Under the pieces are notes generated by a model that was not told the origin of the DNA, ran no database searches, and worked only from the letters and a program-made list of their open reading frames with translations. From Absidia repens (taxonomy: Eukaryota; Mucoromycota; Mucoromycetes; Mucorales; Cunninghamellaceae): a DNA stretch of 64,000 bases. Positions 50,947-62,696 of the stretch are shown here, one piece after another (position 1 is the stretch's first letter; every line of letters begins with the position of its first letter). Location: NCBI GenBank assembly GCA_002105175.1, contig MCGE01000043.1:124001-188000 (forward strand). Direction: 5' to 3'. A program made the translations under genes and the position numbers.

Positions 50947-52246
50947 GAAGGAAAAAGGAAGAAAAAGGGACATTATTCATTTTAGGTTCTGAGAAGCCCT
51001 GAAAATCTAAGCCCAGTAACATTCAACCACCGACACACATGATTTTATATTTTTTTTTCCCCCAGCACCTTTTTGTCCATTTTGTTTCTTCAATTTTTTT
51101 TTCTTTAAAGCATCACTGGTAAACTCATTGCGTTGCTGGACTTCTTGCATTAGTATTAGAAAGTGGATTAGGGGCATTTTGAAAATGCAATACAAACATG
51201 CATGGGGAAACGCTTTCATTTTGATTGCAGGATTTCGAACCACCATAAGATGAAGCCCTCACCTTATAGATTATAGTATTATGGAAACATGCCCATTCAT
51301 TAGCTTACCTTGGTAGTTTAGTTTTGTTATAGCTATATCAACGTATCAATAAAACATGTCGCATGTGCTTGTCTTTTACTTTTTTTACAGTAGATCCCAT
51401 CTTAACAGTTCTCCCCGTTCCATTTAGATTAGTATTGACCATCCCAAATTATGTATATTATATATTGATACTTCAATAAAATGCTACCATATTTTTAATC
51501 AAAAACGCTTCGTCTCTCTTTATTTTATTTTATTTTATTAATTTGTGCTCTATGATTAATGCAATCTTTGTGTAGATGGTTATATAGCATATACATCAAA
51601 GCATTTGTTCATGTCACTCAAATCAAGCCAGTAAATTACAGACCGGATTCATTTTTAAGTTATCCATTGTACAGCAAAATAATCTGCTTACATCACCCAA
51701 TTTGGTAAGAGAAGGTGACGAAGGGCGATCACATCACTATTTATGCACACTGCATCACAGAAAAGGCATAAATATTTGTTTTTTTTTTTTTTTTTTACTG
51801 AAAATTGGCGTTCCCACTTTCGTGCCTGAGAGATTAAACTCTAAAATTGTTATTTACTGCCTAAACAACAATGTAACATAGCGAAGTTTTACTCTGTTGC
51901 TGTTTGACTGTGATGACTAAATGTTATGAAGTTACTGCTCTAGTCCCTTTCCATCAAAACCCACACTTTAATAAAAAAAAACTCTGACACCTAATAAATC
52001 GAAATATTTCCAAAAGCTAGTAGCGTTTATTGATAACAACAACAATAATAATAAAGGATCAAAACACTATACTACAAGCTAAAACTACACTCTACTAAAG
52101 CCAACACCCCCCACTTTTTTTTTTAATAAAAAAAAAAAGAGGTTCCCCAGTCCTAGTCACTTTCCATCAAGTGCCAAAAATTGGGACGAGGATTTTTGGG
52201 TTTGATTTTGGGATCATCCTGTCACTTGTCCAATGGGATCAGAGCG
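50947..52246. repeat. Array spacer 5
   Basis: Inverted dispersed repeat at about 51050-51237, T run near 51780-51796, then the 3' flank of copy 6. Confidence 0.7.
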
Positions 52247-53468
52247 TCAATATCCACGAATGGCTTGACCATACAAACGAGTCACATAGCTGACACCGGT
52301 GATCGTGTGGTCGATTTCCATAGAGCTAGGGTCCACGTCGTCAAAGTCGCTTGGATGAATATTGCCGTCATTACACCAATGACACCCTACGGTCGCTAGC
52401 TTTGGACATTGCTCTATCAGTCGACGGATCCCGGCAGCCGTGATCTTGGTCACGTACTCCATATCGACATTCACAATGTTCGGTAAATGCGTGGCAATGG
52501 CATCCAACGTCTTGTCGGTCATCATCTTTGATTTGTAAAACCCAAGGTCAACGAGGTGCGGGTGTGATTGAATCAACGCCAGCGCCATGGCATCGGTCAG
52601 GTCCCTGCATGAACCCAGGTAAAAATGCGTCAAATAAGGCCATATTGGCTGCTGCGGCTGCTGAAGAAGAGTGATGGGTATGGATGGAGGATCATCGAAG
52701 TAATCGTCGGGGAATAAAGTAGGCAAAATATGCCATTCCTGTTGCTGCCGCTGCTGCTGCTGTTGTTGCTGTTGCACAGTGGGTGTAATGGGAAGGAACG
52801 GAGTACAGTTTAAACTAACGTGTATGATACGAAACGAGGTGATATTGGGCAAGGCCATGACGTTCCGTGCTGCATCTTGCATGGTGTAGACCGCGTTGTA
52901 GTTTCCAACCAACAATAGGAGATGGTGAGTGATGTCAATGCGGTGCATTGGCGGAGCGCAGAAAAGAGTTCATAATTCACGCCAGTACAGTGTTTGAATT
53001 CGAGGTGGTTGAGTTGACGATACCAATGACGCCTCATTGCTTCTATGGACCATTGTGTAATCTCGCCGTAGCGAATATATAGTCGTGTGAGATGTGGGAC
53101 ATACAGTGGTATGTGCTCAAAGTTGTCATCCGTGATGTAACTTGCTTGGTGCAGGGACAAGTCGTTCAACTGAGGGACGTGTTTGATAAATGTCAAAAGT
53201 TGATCGTCATATAGCTCGTTTCGAATCGAGACGCTGCGAACAAATTTCCCAACAGAGTTGCCTCGTAATGATGAAGATGCCTCCAGGTCAGCTGTCATAT
53301 GAGAGAAGGTAACGTTGTCGGACTTTCGAGGTGTTCCCAAAGCAAAGGCGTCGCATACTTGTAGAAGGTTTTGTTGATGAGTGCACACGTATAGAGATCG
53401 CATGTTTTATCAACATGGTTAAGAATTAATGAGATGACCTCGGAAGGAAGATGATCAAGGTGGTTCAT
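52247..53468 (-). pseudogene. F-box/LRR array copy 6, two 1-bp deletions
   Basis: Three overlapping frames cover one F-box/LRR gene. Relative to copy 8, one G is missing from a GGG run near 53314 (after WEHLESP) and one T from a TTTT run near 52905 (after YCWLE). Both are in short homopolymers, so assembly error is possible. The F-box itself is intact. The rest matches the family, including poly-Gln and the VGCHWCNDGNIH C-terminus. Confidence 0.8.
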
Positions 53469-55053
53469 GAAGGAAAAAGAAAGAAAAAGGGACATAGTTC
53501 ATTTTAGGTTCTGAGACGCCCTCAATATCTAAGCCCAGGGATATTGTTCATTTTAGGTTCTGAGCCTAGGAGCATTCAACCACCGACACACATGATTTTC
53601 ATATTTTTTTCCCCCAGGCACCTTTTTGTCCATTTTGCTTCTTCAATTTTTTTTTTCTTCAAAGCATCATTGGTAAACTCATTGCGTTACTGGACTTCTT
53701 GCATTAGTATTAGAAAGTGGATTAGGGGCATTTTGAAAATGCATTTCAAACATGCATGGGGAAACGCTTTCATTTTGATTGCAGAATTTCGGACCACCAT
53801 CAGATGAAGTCTTCACCTTAAAGATTATAGTATTATGGAAACACGCCCATTCATTAGCTTATCTTGGTAGTTTAGTTTTGTTATGGCTATATCAATGTAT
53901 CAATAAAACACGTCGCATGTGCTTCTCTTTTACTTTTTTTACAGTAGATCCCTTCTTAACAGTTCTCCCCGTTCCATTTAGATTAGTATTAACCATCCCA
54001 CATTATGTATATTATATATTGATACTTCAATAAAATGCTACCTTATTTTTAATCAAAAACGCTTCGTCTCTCTTTATTTTATTAGCTTGTGCTCTACCAG
54101 CCTCTGTGTAGATGGTTATATAGTATATACATCAATGTTTTCTTGATGTCTACAAAAATAATATGAAACGGTGGAGGCTGTTCATGTTGAGAATTGCTAC
54201 AGGACTGGTAGTTATATTACATATTAAAAGCAACGAAGCGTCGTCGGTAAAACTAGGATTTTCTCACCGTTCATTGCAGCATTGGAACTACTGTATTATT
54301 TACTTTGTGATCACTACATGCCTTTAATATGTTCATCCACTAGATCCTCTTTTGTGATGACGGTAGTAAAATGGAAGAAAGATAACAAGTTGAACATTAT
54401 CAGGGATGCAATGCTTCCACTTTCATGTATCCGTATGCATGTAACATTGATGGGGAAATGATATGTCGCCTTTCTTGCTTGGAGCTCTTTCTTTACATTG
54501 GTCTCCATTCGAGTGAAAAGAATGGGACTCATGTTGAAAGGATGTCTTATTTCTTTTTATTTTTTTTATTTTTGTATGCTTCATACCGCGTACATATTGG
54601 TGCCTGAATTTTTCTATTAACCTTTGGTACCTGTATTTTTCCATTTTTAGATTCAAGCAATGGGATATTTTAAAAGTCGTTCATCAACATCGGGAAAAGA
54701 GAGAGATGACCATACTGGATTTTTCCAAGTATGTAAAGTACAATATTCTCGAAAAATATCTGCAGATGTTATCTTTTTCATTTACAGCCCGATTTTTTTT
54801 TTTTTTTTTGTTTACTAGTTAAGAACTAGTTTCTCTTTGCCCATACAGTTGAAAAAAAAAATAAGTTTATCACGCCATGAGCGAAAAAGTTCAAGAAATT
54901 AATCAAAGACATTCAATGAAAAGTGACAAAGAGGATGAATCTATTGACAATGTCTATTTTATTTTTACTTTTATCAAAGTCTAAATCGACTACTGCTGCT
55001 CTATGTGACACACACACAAAATGTCCCCGCCCCCTCCTCTTCTGCTCCTCCCA
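53469..55053. repeat. Array spacer 6 and flanking duplication copy 2
   Basis: Begins as a normal spacer (inverted dispersed repeat about 53604-53790). Near 54135 it switches to the 0.62-kb segment also found at 37593-38214 (here 54139-54783). 54784-55053 has a T run and the 3' flank of the next gene. Confidence 0.7.
54139..54783. repeat. Flanking segmental duplication, copy 2
   Basis: Direct-orientation match of 37593-38214 with point differences and small indels. Confidence 0.75.
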
Positions 55054-55063
55054 TTATTCATTG

Positions 55064-55110
<47 letters not shown>

Positions 55111-56292
55111 GCCATCATCGCCATCATCGTCATCATCATTATCATAATCAAAGGGGGCCTTCCTGAATAAATAAAACACTTGTGATACTATATTTTCCTC
55201 AGCGTCGTAGTCACAGTCAATCACCATGGCGCCTTCGTCCCGCTCTGGGAAATGTTCTTTAAGTATCCCGCAACCCAGACACATCACCAGTTCCAAGTGT
55301 TGGCACGTTCTCAGCAAACGACGTAATCCGTCGGGGGTGATGCCAGGATTACTGTTCAGACGGACTTCTACAACGTCCGGTAAATACATGGGAATGGCGT
55401 CCAACGTCTTGTCGGTGATTTTGGAGGTGCGAAGTTCAAGGTACGTGAGGTGCGGGTGGGATTGAAGAAACGCAATGGCCATGTCATCGGTCATTTCGAG
55501 GCATGCGTCCAAACAGATATGAGTTAACTGAGGCCAACCTCCAGCAGCAGCAGCAGCAGCAGTCACCAGGGAGGTATAATCCGAAGTCCAATCCTGGATA
55601 CGTAACGTCGTCAGGTTCGTCAAGGCCAAGACATGGCGGGCGGCGCTGGGGGCAATATGGGGATCGTTCATGGCATCCAAGTGACAGCGTGTGATGGCCA
55701 AGTGTTGCAATGCGGTGCATGGAACGAGGGCCGAGAACAGGTCTGCATCCAAATTGTGACAGTATTCTAATTCGAGACGCGTCAGGTGCGGGTGCCAATG
55801 GCGAACCATGGCTTCCATGGACCGTTGTGTGATTTGGCTATGGCCCAGATAAAGATGGGTCAGATGCGGGATATACTGCGGGACGTGTTCAAAACTTCGA
55901 TCGGTGATGTGACGCCCATCTTGAAGAATCAGATCCGTCAGGAACGGCACATGTTGGATCAAGGCCAATAGGTCATCGTCCGAAAACGTGGCAAGGGCAA
56001 AGCATCTGCTATCCTTGGCGGACATATATGACTTGATGATGACGATGCTGCGCACAAAAGTACCCAGCAAAGCAAGCTGCCCGTGTTGTTGTTGTTGTTG
56101 TTGTTTTAGAGCCGCTGTAATGCTGGTAAATGTCGGTACATTGCCAATATCGAGATGCCGCCAGAGCAACGGCGTGGCTTCCTTGTAGAAGACGTGATTG
56201 ACAAGCGTACAGGCGTAAAGATCCTTCTTTTTGTTCAGTTGGCTAAGAATCAATGAAATGAGCTCACAAGGAAGACGTCTATCAATGGTCAT
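55054..56292 (-). CDS. Divergent F-box/LRR protein with acidic tail
   Basis: 412 residues from MTIDRRLPCELISLILSQL; the upstream frame (to 56376) is a Phe run encoded by a homopolymer and is unlikely to be coding. Same architecture as the array copies: F-box, FEHVPQYIPHLTHLYLGHSQITQRSMEAM, LTHICLDACLEMTDDMAIAFL, KITDKTLDAI. It is clearly older in divergence, with its own poly-Gln, a poly-Ala tract and a C-terminal Asp run from a (CAT)n repeat (55063-55112). It could be close to the parent of the array (inference). Likely an SCF substrate receptor. Confidence 0.89.
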
Positions 56293-56953
56293 AAAGGAAA
56301 ATATAAAGAGTTCGAGAAAAAAAAAAAAAAAAAAGGCTAAATGATAATTTAGACAATGTCGGCGTTTCCTCATCAATTAAATATTTATCGTTTTTTAAAA
56401 ATGTTGCATTTCTGAGCCACATCAAGGTACCACACACACACGGTCCCTCTTCCTTAACTGTAATGTTTCTTTTGCCGCAGCTGACTGGTGCAACGGAGAA
56501 TAGTGCGACAACACTCATTTGCGGTACAAATATATTATCCGAAGAATACAGTGTGTCCGGAATTACTTGTAGAGTTGTCGGAGTATCCTAATGTTTAATG
56601 TAAAGCATAAAGACAATAAAGACAATGTAAAAAAGTAATATATAGAAAAAAATATAGTTTATTGGATGTTAGTATATAGAGAAAACAGGAACAGGGGAAA
56701 CTAAAGATGAAGGATATGATTAAAAAAAAAGAGAATGAATTGAGAAACTGATGTGCGGGGGGGGGAGGGATAAAATAGAGTAACCAAAATGGGGACTGTG
56801 GGGTCAATCAAACAAATGTCAATCAGTAATAGAATCAAGTAGAAGCATCAGCAGTATGAGTTGTAGCACAGCGAGCAGCAGTAGATAGTTGTTCTTTAGG
56901 TAAAGTGTCATTCGTTGTGAGCTTTGGGAGTAGATTCAATCGTAGTGTCGCCC
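56293..56953. other. Intergenic between divergent F-box gene and broken five-exon gene
   Basis: AT-rich, A/G-rich stretches at 56640-56770 on +, no ORF of note. Confidence 0.4.
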
Positions 56954-58390
56954 TTACGTTTTTACAGCGGGTTGTTTCTTGCTGGTTTCTTTGATTCGAG
57001 GTGTCAAGATTTGGGCCATTTTGCTGAAGCATCGAGAGAGTGAGATAGGCTTTGAATCTACAACAGGTTTTTGCAGAAAAAAAAAGAGGAAAGTACATAA
57101 TCCCTTAATCCTGAATTTTTTTTTTTTGTTTACCTTTGGCTGATATAGGTTCTGTACTAACAGTTGTTGTTTGAGTAATATATTTAGCTATGCTAAAATG
57201 GTTGTATTCACAATTTTTTTTTTTTTTTTTGATTATGGCATCAATGATATCAGCAGGATCCACAAAATCCACACCAAGCTGTTGTCGCTGCAGCATGACA
57301 GTCAGCTTGTCTTGTTCCACCAGGCTTTCCTATGATGTCAGTCAAAAGAATTTTTGTCAGTAATTTCATTTCGTTTTAAATGACAAATTTTCATTTCAAC
57401 TTTACCTCGAGAGTCAATAGCAATTCCATCACACGAAAGAAATAATACCGGTCATCCCATAGTCGTGGTACAATAGCAGATCGTACTTCGACAAAGCACC
57501 ATTGGTCATCAGTCAAGCGTCTTGTTGAAAGTAAGGTCAGCTTGTTTCCAATGGAATGTACAGCAAATAGTTGACGTTGTCCAAAAGTTGTCCATGAGGC
57601 TTGGTGGTATTGATGCATTTCATGCTTTAAACAACGACTTGTACATTCCATTAATTTCAGTGTATCTTCTTCTGCATGATCATTGTCAGCTTCACTAGAT
57701 TTTGGTAAAAAAAAAAAGAAAAAAGAAAAAAGAATCAATCAGTATCGTTGGTAGATCTATCGGAAATCTTCGATTATTACCCAGAACGCTCAATCGAAAG
57801 CCTTTCAATGTAGTCTTTACAGCTGAATCCAATACCACCCATGAGTTTTCGTTGATTTCCAGGTAAATAAAAGTGTTGAGAGTTTGTAGGACGGAGAGAT
57901 CTTTTCACACCTATAGATAAAAAAAAAAAAAAAAAGACAAGTTAAACTATTCGTGAGCCACGGAACGCATCAACATCACACAACACCACTTACCAAATAA
58001 ATGAGACCAATCCTGCTGTAGCAACTAAAGTGATTTGAAGATCGGGATGGCATATTCCGCGAAGGTCGTACGTTCGTTGGGGAGGATACCGTAGGTTGGA
58101 TTGATACAAATGGCATGGTAATTGCAAAGAGAAGATATCGTAGAAGGGGCCAGCTCATGACGTTCATCACCATGATCACCATGGGTGTTGTCACCGTGAC
58201 CAAAAAGCGTCCAGTAAATCGTGCAATGTTCCCTGTAAAATTGAGTCCAGAACTTTGTATGTCTTTGGCTTGTTCTTGATACTACTAAGGAGCCGCTGAT
58301 CCTCCATATGCTTGCCATCTTCTTGACTTGGGGGCGGCGATCCGCCACCTTGTCACCTGAGCGAGGATCCATCATCGTCACAAAAACAGA
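56954..58390 (-). pseudogene. Broken multi-exon gene, family not recognised
   Basis: Five exon blocks join in frame across four introns with GT..AG ends: 57911-57993, 57695-57780, 57330-57405 and 57058-57133 (76-86 bp each). The last exon ends with TAA at 56954. Protein pieces include LFGVKRSLRPTNSQHFYLPG, SWTTFGQRQLFAVHSIGNK, RRLTDDQWCFVEVRSAIVPR and DDRYYFFRVMELLLTLE. In the first block an in-frame TAG (near 58027) interrupts, and further up a frame change is needed to reach LHDLLDAFWS. The 5' end abuts the decayed mariner copy, and no start was found. I read it as a 5'-truncated pseudogene; a live gene with an unusual first exon is less likely. Function unknown. Confidence 0.65.
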
Positions 58391-58401
58391 TCGCCAATTT
58401 C

Positions 58402-59181
58402 GCTAGCACCGTGCCCCTCTGAGGACTGCCTCCATCCTTTCAGGCATGGAATCGATGAGACCGTTGAATTATTCAGGTGTTATAGAGTCCCAACACCCTA
58501 ACAACTATCGCCTTGTTCGAATGGTTCGACGCTCGTATATGGTGACGAATAATTGTGCACTTTGACCTTTCACTTGTTATCAAAGATGCTCGATCGGCTT
58601 TAAACCAAGGTGGGGGAACATCGCCGGTCATTCCATTTTCACAATGTTCTTGTTTTCACGCCAGCGTTTGGGAGCTAGGCTTCGGTGAATGGGGGCACCA
58701 TCCTCCATCAAACCCATGTCATTGTCGTCGGGCCAAAAAACGTGCCAAGGATATCTTCGTAAATCTGATCTACAAACTCCTTCGCTGTAATACTGCATTT
58801 TTTCCCAACTGGTGTCTTTCGCTTGAATACGCCCAAGTCTCTTTAGCTGTCGAGCGTCGCGGTCTGTAAGCTTCTTTCGGCGCCCCTGAAACCTTTCCGG
58901 CGTTCGTGGCTTCCTGTTTCCTTAACATGGAAATCGTAGTGAAATGAATTTAAATCTCCGTCGCGATTTTAGTGGCATTCCACCAAGTTGATGATATACG
59001 AGCACTTCAGCCTTTTGAGTAGTTGATAAATTCATAGTTAACGAAAAAGAATAACAGTTCGCACGAGTCTTGGGGGGGGGGAGGGCGCACAGGTGTCTTT
59101 TTACTGGGGGCAGTTTCAGATCTCGGTAGGCGGGATTTCAAAAAGCGTGCGTTTTTTTTTTTTTTTTTTGGTAGGTTACTG
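58402..59181 (-). mobile_element. Decayed, internally deleted Tc1/mariner copy
   Basis: One TIR-like end (59131-59181, ending GTAGGTTACTG on +) resembles the 41-bp TIR of the intact element, with an expanded T run. The minus strand then matches the intact element in pieces: the start of transposase, a jump equal to loss of about 4930-5330 of the intact copy, the middle, and the catalytic-E region, ending near the last codons. The second TIR is missing. Many substitutions and stops, so inactive. Confidence 0.85.
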
Positions 59182-59189
59182 TCCTGTAC

Positions 59190-59330
59190 AATACAGTCTT
59201 CTCCACCGCAAATGGCCAACCTCACCACTTTGACGCTGTTCCCATCCGTCCCTCCATCATCATCCAAGCCATCAATGCCGCCCTCGAAACCAGTCCCATG
59301 CTCCCCATCTCATCTCTGGATTCCATATGA
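59190..59330 (+). pseudogene. 3' fragment of an unrecognised gene
   Basis: 46 codons in frame from the mariner edge to TGA at 59328: NTVFSTANGQPHHFDAVPIR, followed by SIIIQAINAALETSP. Protein-like composition with no start, so a truncated gene end or last exon. It is followed after 24 bp by a long A run. No family recognised. Confidence 0.4.
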
Positions 59331-59354
59331 CTCACTAGCAGGTAGTTCCTTTAG

Positions 59355-59436
<82 letters not shown>
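59355..59436 (+). repeat. Poly-A tract, about 82 nt
   Basis: Uninterrupted A run 24 bp after the stop of the gene fragment. The longest homopolymer in the window. Confidence 0.95.
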
Positions 59437-59437
<1 letters not shown>

Positions 59438-60129
59438 GAATCCCTCCTTCTGTCCGTCCCCTACATAGATTTTAGTTTTCTCCAAATTCTTTTTTACCCC
59501 ACGAACTCCCTCTCACCATTTAGCCATCCTTTTCCTTTTAAGTTATTCCACCCATCATAGCAATCCCATCCATCATATATATACATATAGACTTTCTTCT
59601 TTAACCACGGCCACCGCTCTTTTGACGTGATAACCGGTCTTTATTTTAATTTTAATAAACGACATACTACAAAAAAAAAAAAAAAAAGGCAAAAAGGTCT
59701 GGTTTTTTTTTTTACTGAAAAATTGGCGTTCCCTCGTTCATGACTGAGAGATAAAACTCTAAAATTTTTATTTACTGCCTAAACAACAATGTAACATAGC
59801 AGAGTTTTACTCTGTTGCTGTTTGATTGTGATGGCTAAATGTTATGAAGTTGCTACTCTTGTCCTTTTCCATCAAAACCCACACTTTAATAAAAAAAACT
59901 CTTGACATCTAATAAATTGAAATATTTCCAAAAGCTAGAAGCGTTTATTGATAATAATAATAATAAAGGATCAAAACACTACACTACAAGCTAAAACTAC
60001 ACTCTACTAAAGCCAACACCCCCCTTTTTAAAAAAAAGAGGTTCCCCAGTCCTAGTCACTTTCCATCAAGTGCCAAAAATTGGGACGAGGATTTTTGGGA
60101 TCCTCCTGTCATTTGTCCAATGGATCAGA
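59437..60129. repeat. Unrelated flank, then 3' spacer of F-box copy 7
   Basis: 59437-59680 is C/T-rich with no ORF. From about 59690 the array spacer resumes (GCAAAAAGGTCTG, GAAAAATTGGCGTT), so the array restarts inside a spacer. Confidence 0.65.
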
Positions 60130-61348
60130 GAGAGTAAATATCCACGGATGGCTTTACCATACAAACAAGGCACATAGCTGACACCGGTGATCGTGTGGTC
60201 GATTTCCATAGAGCTAGGGGTCCACGTCGTCAAAGTCGCTTGGATGAATATTGTCGTCATTACACCCATGACACCCTACGGTCGCTAGCTTTGGACATTG
60301 CTGTATCAGTCGACGGATCCCGGCAGCCGTGATGTTAGTCACGTACTTCATATCGACATTCACAATGTTCGGTAAAATGCGCGGCAAATCGCATCCAACG
60401 TCTTGTCGGTCATCATCTTCGATTGGTAAAACCCAAGGTCAACGAGATGCGGGTGTGATTGAATCAACGCCAGCGCCATTGGCATCGGTCAGGTTCCCTG
60501 CATGAACCCAGGTAAAAATGCGTCAAATAAGGCCATATTGGCTGCGGCTGAAGAGGAGTGATGGGTGTGGATGGAGGATCATCGAAGTAATCGTCGGGAA
60601 ATAAAGTAGGCAAAATACGCCATTCCTGCTGCTGCTGCTGTTGCTGTTGAACAGTGGGTGTAATGGGAAGGAACGGAGTACAATTTAAACCAATGTGTAT
60701 GATACGAAACGAGGTGATATTGGGCAAGGCCATGACGTTCCGTGCTGCATCTTGGATGGTGTCGATCGCTTTGTTGCTTTCCAACCGGCAATAGGAGATG
60801 TCGAGTGATGTCAGTGCTGTGCATTGGCGGAGCGCAGAAAAGAGTTCATAACTCAAGTCGGTACAGTATATGAGTTCGAGGTGGTTGAGTTGACGGTACC
60901 AATGACGGCTCATTGCTTCTATGGACAATTGTTTAATGTTGCTGTAGCGAATATAAAGTCGTGTGAGATGCGGGACATATAGTGGTACGTGCTCAAAGCT
61001 GTCATCCGAGATGAAAGCTGGGTCGTGCAGGGACAAGTCGTTCAACTGAGGGACGTGTTTGATAAATGCCAAAAGATCATCGTCAATTAAAAACCCGTCT
61101 TGAATCGAGGCGCTGCGAACAGATTCCCCAAGAGAGTTGCTTTGCAATGATGAAGACGCCTCCAGGCCATCTATCAAATAAGAGAAGGTGCGGTGGTCGT
61201 TAAGGTCGAGGTGTTCCCAAAGCAAAGGCGTCGCATACTTGTAGAAGGTTTTGTTGATGAGTGCACACGTATAAAGATCGCATGTTTCATCAACATGGTT
61301 AAGGATTAATGAGATGACCTCGGAAGGAAGATGATCAAAGTGGTTCAT
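60130..61348 (-). pseudogene. F-box/LRR array copy 7, frameshifted
   Basis: The N-terminal 290 or so residues are intact (F-box MNHFDHLPSEV, LRRs, poly-Gln linker). Then two 1-bp insertions at about 60480 (CCATTGG for CCATGG) and 60494 (GGTTCCC for GGTCCC) break the frame, which stops at 60464. Further insertions near 60376 and 60387 and GGGG near 60220 follow. The normal stop codon is also changed (TTA). The first two insertions and the GGGG one are shared with copy 8. Confidence 0.82.
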
Positions 61349-62443
61349 GAAGGAAAAAGGAAGAAAAAGGGACATTATTCATTTTAGGTTCTGAGAAGCC
61401 CTGAAAATCTAAGCCCAGGAACATTCAACCACCGACACACATGATTTTTATATTTTTTTTCCCCCAGCACCTTTTTGTCCATTTTGCTTCTTCAATTTTT
61501 TTTTTCTTCAAAGCATCATTGGTAATCTCATTGCGTTACTGGACATCCTGGATTAGTATTAGAAAGTGGATTAGGGGCATTTTGAAAATGCAATACAAAC
61601 ATGCATGGGGAAACGCTTTCATTTTGATTGCAGGATTTCGAACCACCATCAGATGAAGCCTTCACCTTATAGATTATAGTATTATGGAAACATGCCGATT
61701 CATTAGCTTACCTTGGTAGCTTAGTTTTGCTATAGCTATATCAACGTATCAATAATAAAACATGTCGCATGTGCTTGTCTTTTACTTTTTTACAGTAAAT
61801 CCCTTCTTAACAGTTCTCCCCGTTCCATTTAGATTAGTATTGACCATCCCAAATTATGTATATTATATATTGATATTTCAATAAAATGTTACCTTATTTT
61901 TAATAAAAAACGCTTCCTATCTCTTCATTTTATTTTATTAGCTTGTGCTCTATGATTAATGCAACCTCTGTGTAGATGGTTATATAGCATATACATTAAA
62001 GCGTTTGTTCATGTCACTCAAATCAAGCCCAGTAAATTACAGACCGGATGGATTCATTTCAAGTTATTCATTGTACAGCAAAATAATCTGCTTACACCAC
62101 CCACCTTGGTGAGAGAAGGTGACAAAGGGCGATCACATCACTATTTATGCACACTGCATCACAGAAAAGGCATAAATATTTGTTTTTTGTTTTTTTCTGA
62201 AAATTGGCGTTCCCACTTTCGTGCCTGAGAGATTAAACTCTAAAATTGTTATTTACTGCCTAAACATCAATGTAACATAGCGGAGTTTTACTCTGTTGCT
62301 GTTTGACTGTGATGACTAAATGTTATGAACTTGCTGCTCTGGTCCCTTTCCATCAAAACCCACACTTTAATAAAAAAAAAAAAAAGACTCGGACACCTAA
62401 TAAATCGAAATATTTTCAAAAGCTAGTAGCGTTTATTGATAAC

Positions 62444-62509
<66 letters not shown>

Positions 62510-62696
62510 GGATCGAAACACTATACTACAAGCTAAAACTACACTCTACTAAAGCCAACCCCCCCACTTTTTTTAAAAATAAAACGAGGTTCCCCAGTCC
62601 TAGTCACTTTCCATCAAGTGCCAAAAATTGGGACGAGGATTTTTGGGTTTGATTTTGGGATCCTCCTGTCACTTGTCCAATGGATCAGAGAGAGCG
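61349..62696. repeat. Array spacer 7
   Basis: Same order as spacer 1; inverted dispersed repeat about 61450-61639; long AAT microsatellite at 62446-62509. Confidence 0.7.

Noticed and set aside
54923..55147. 74-codon Ser-rich + frame
   Set aside because: Antisense of the Asp-rich tail of the divergent F-box gene ((CAT)n repeat).
58555..58869. 104-codon + frame
   Set aside because: Antisense to the decayed mariner transposase.
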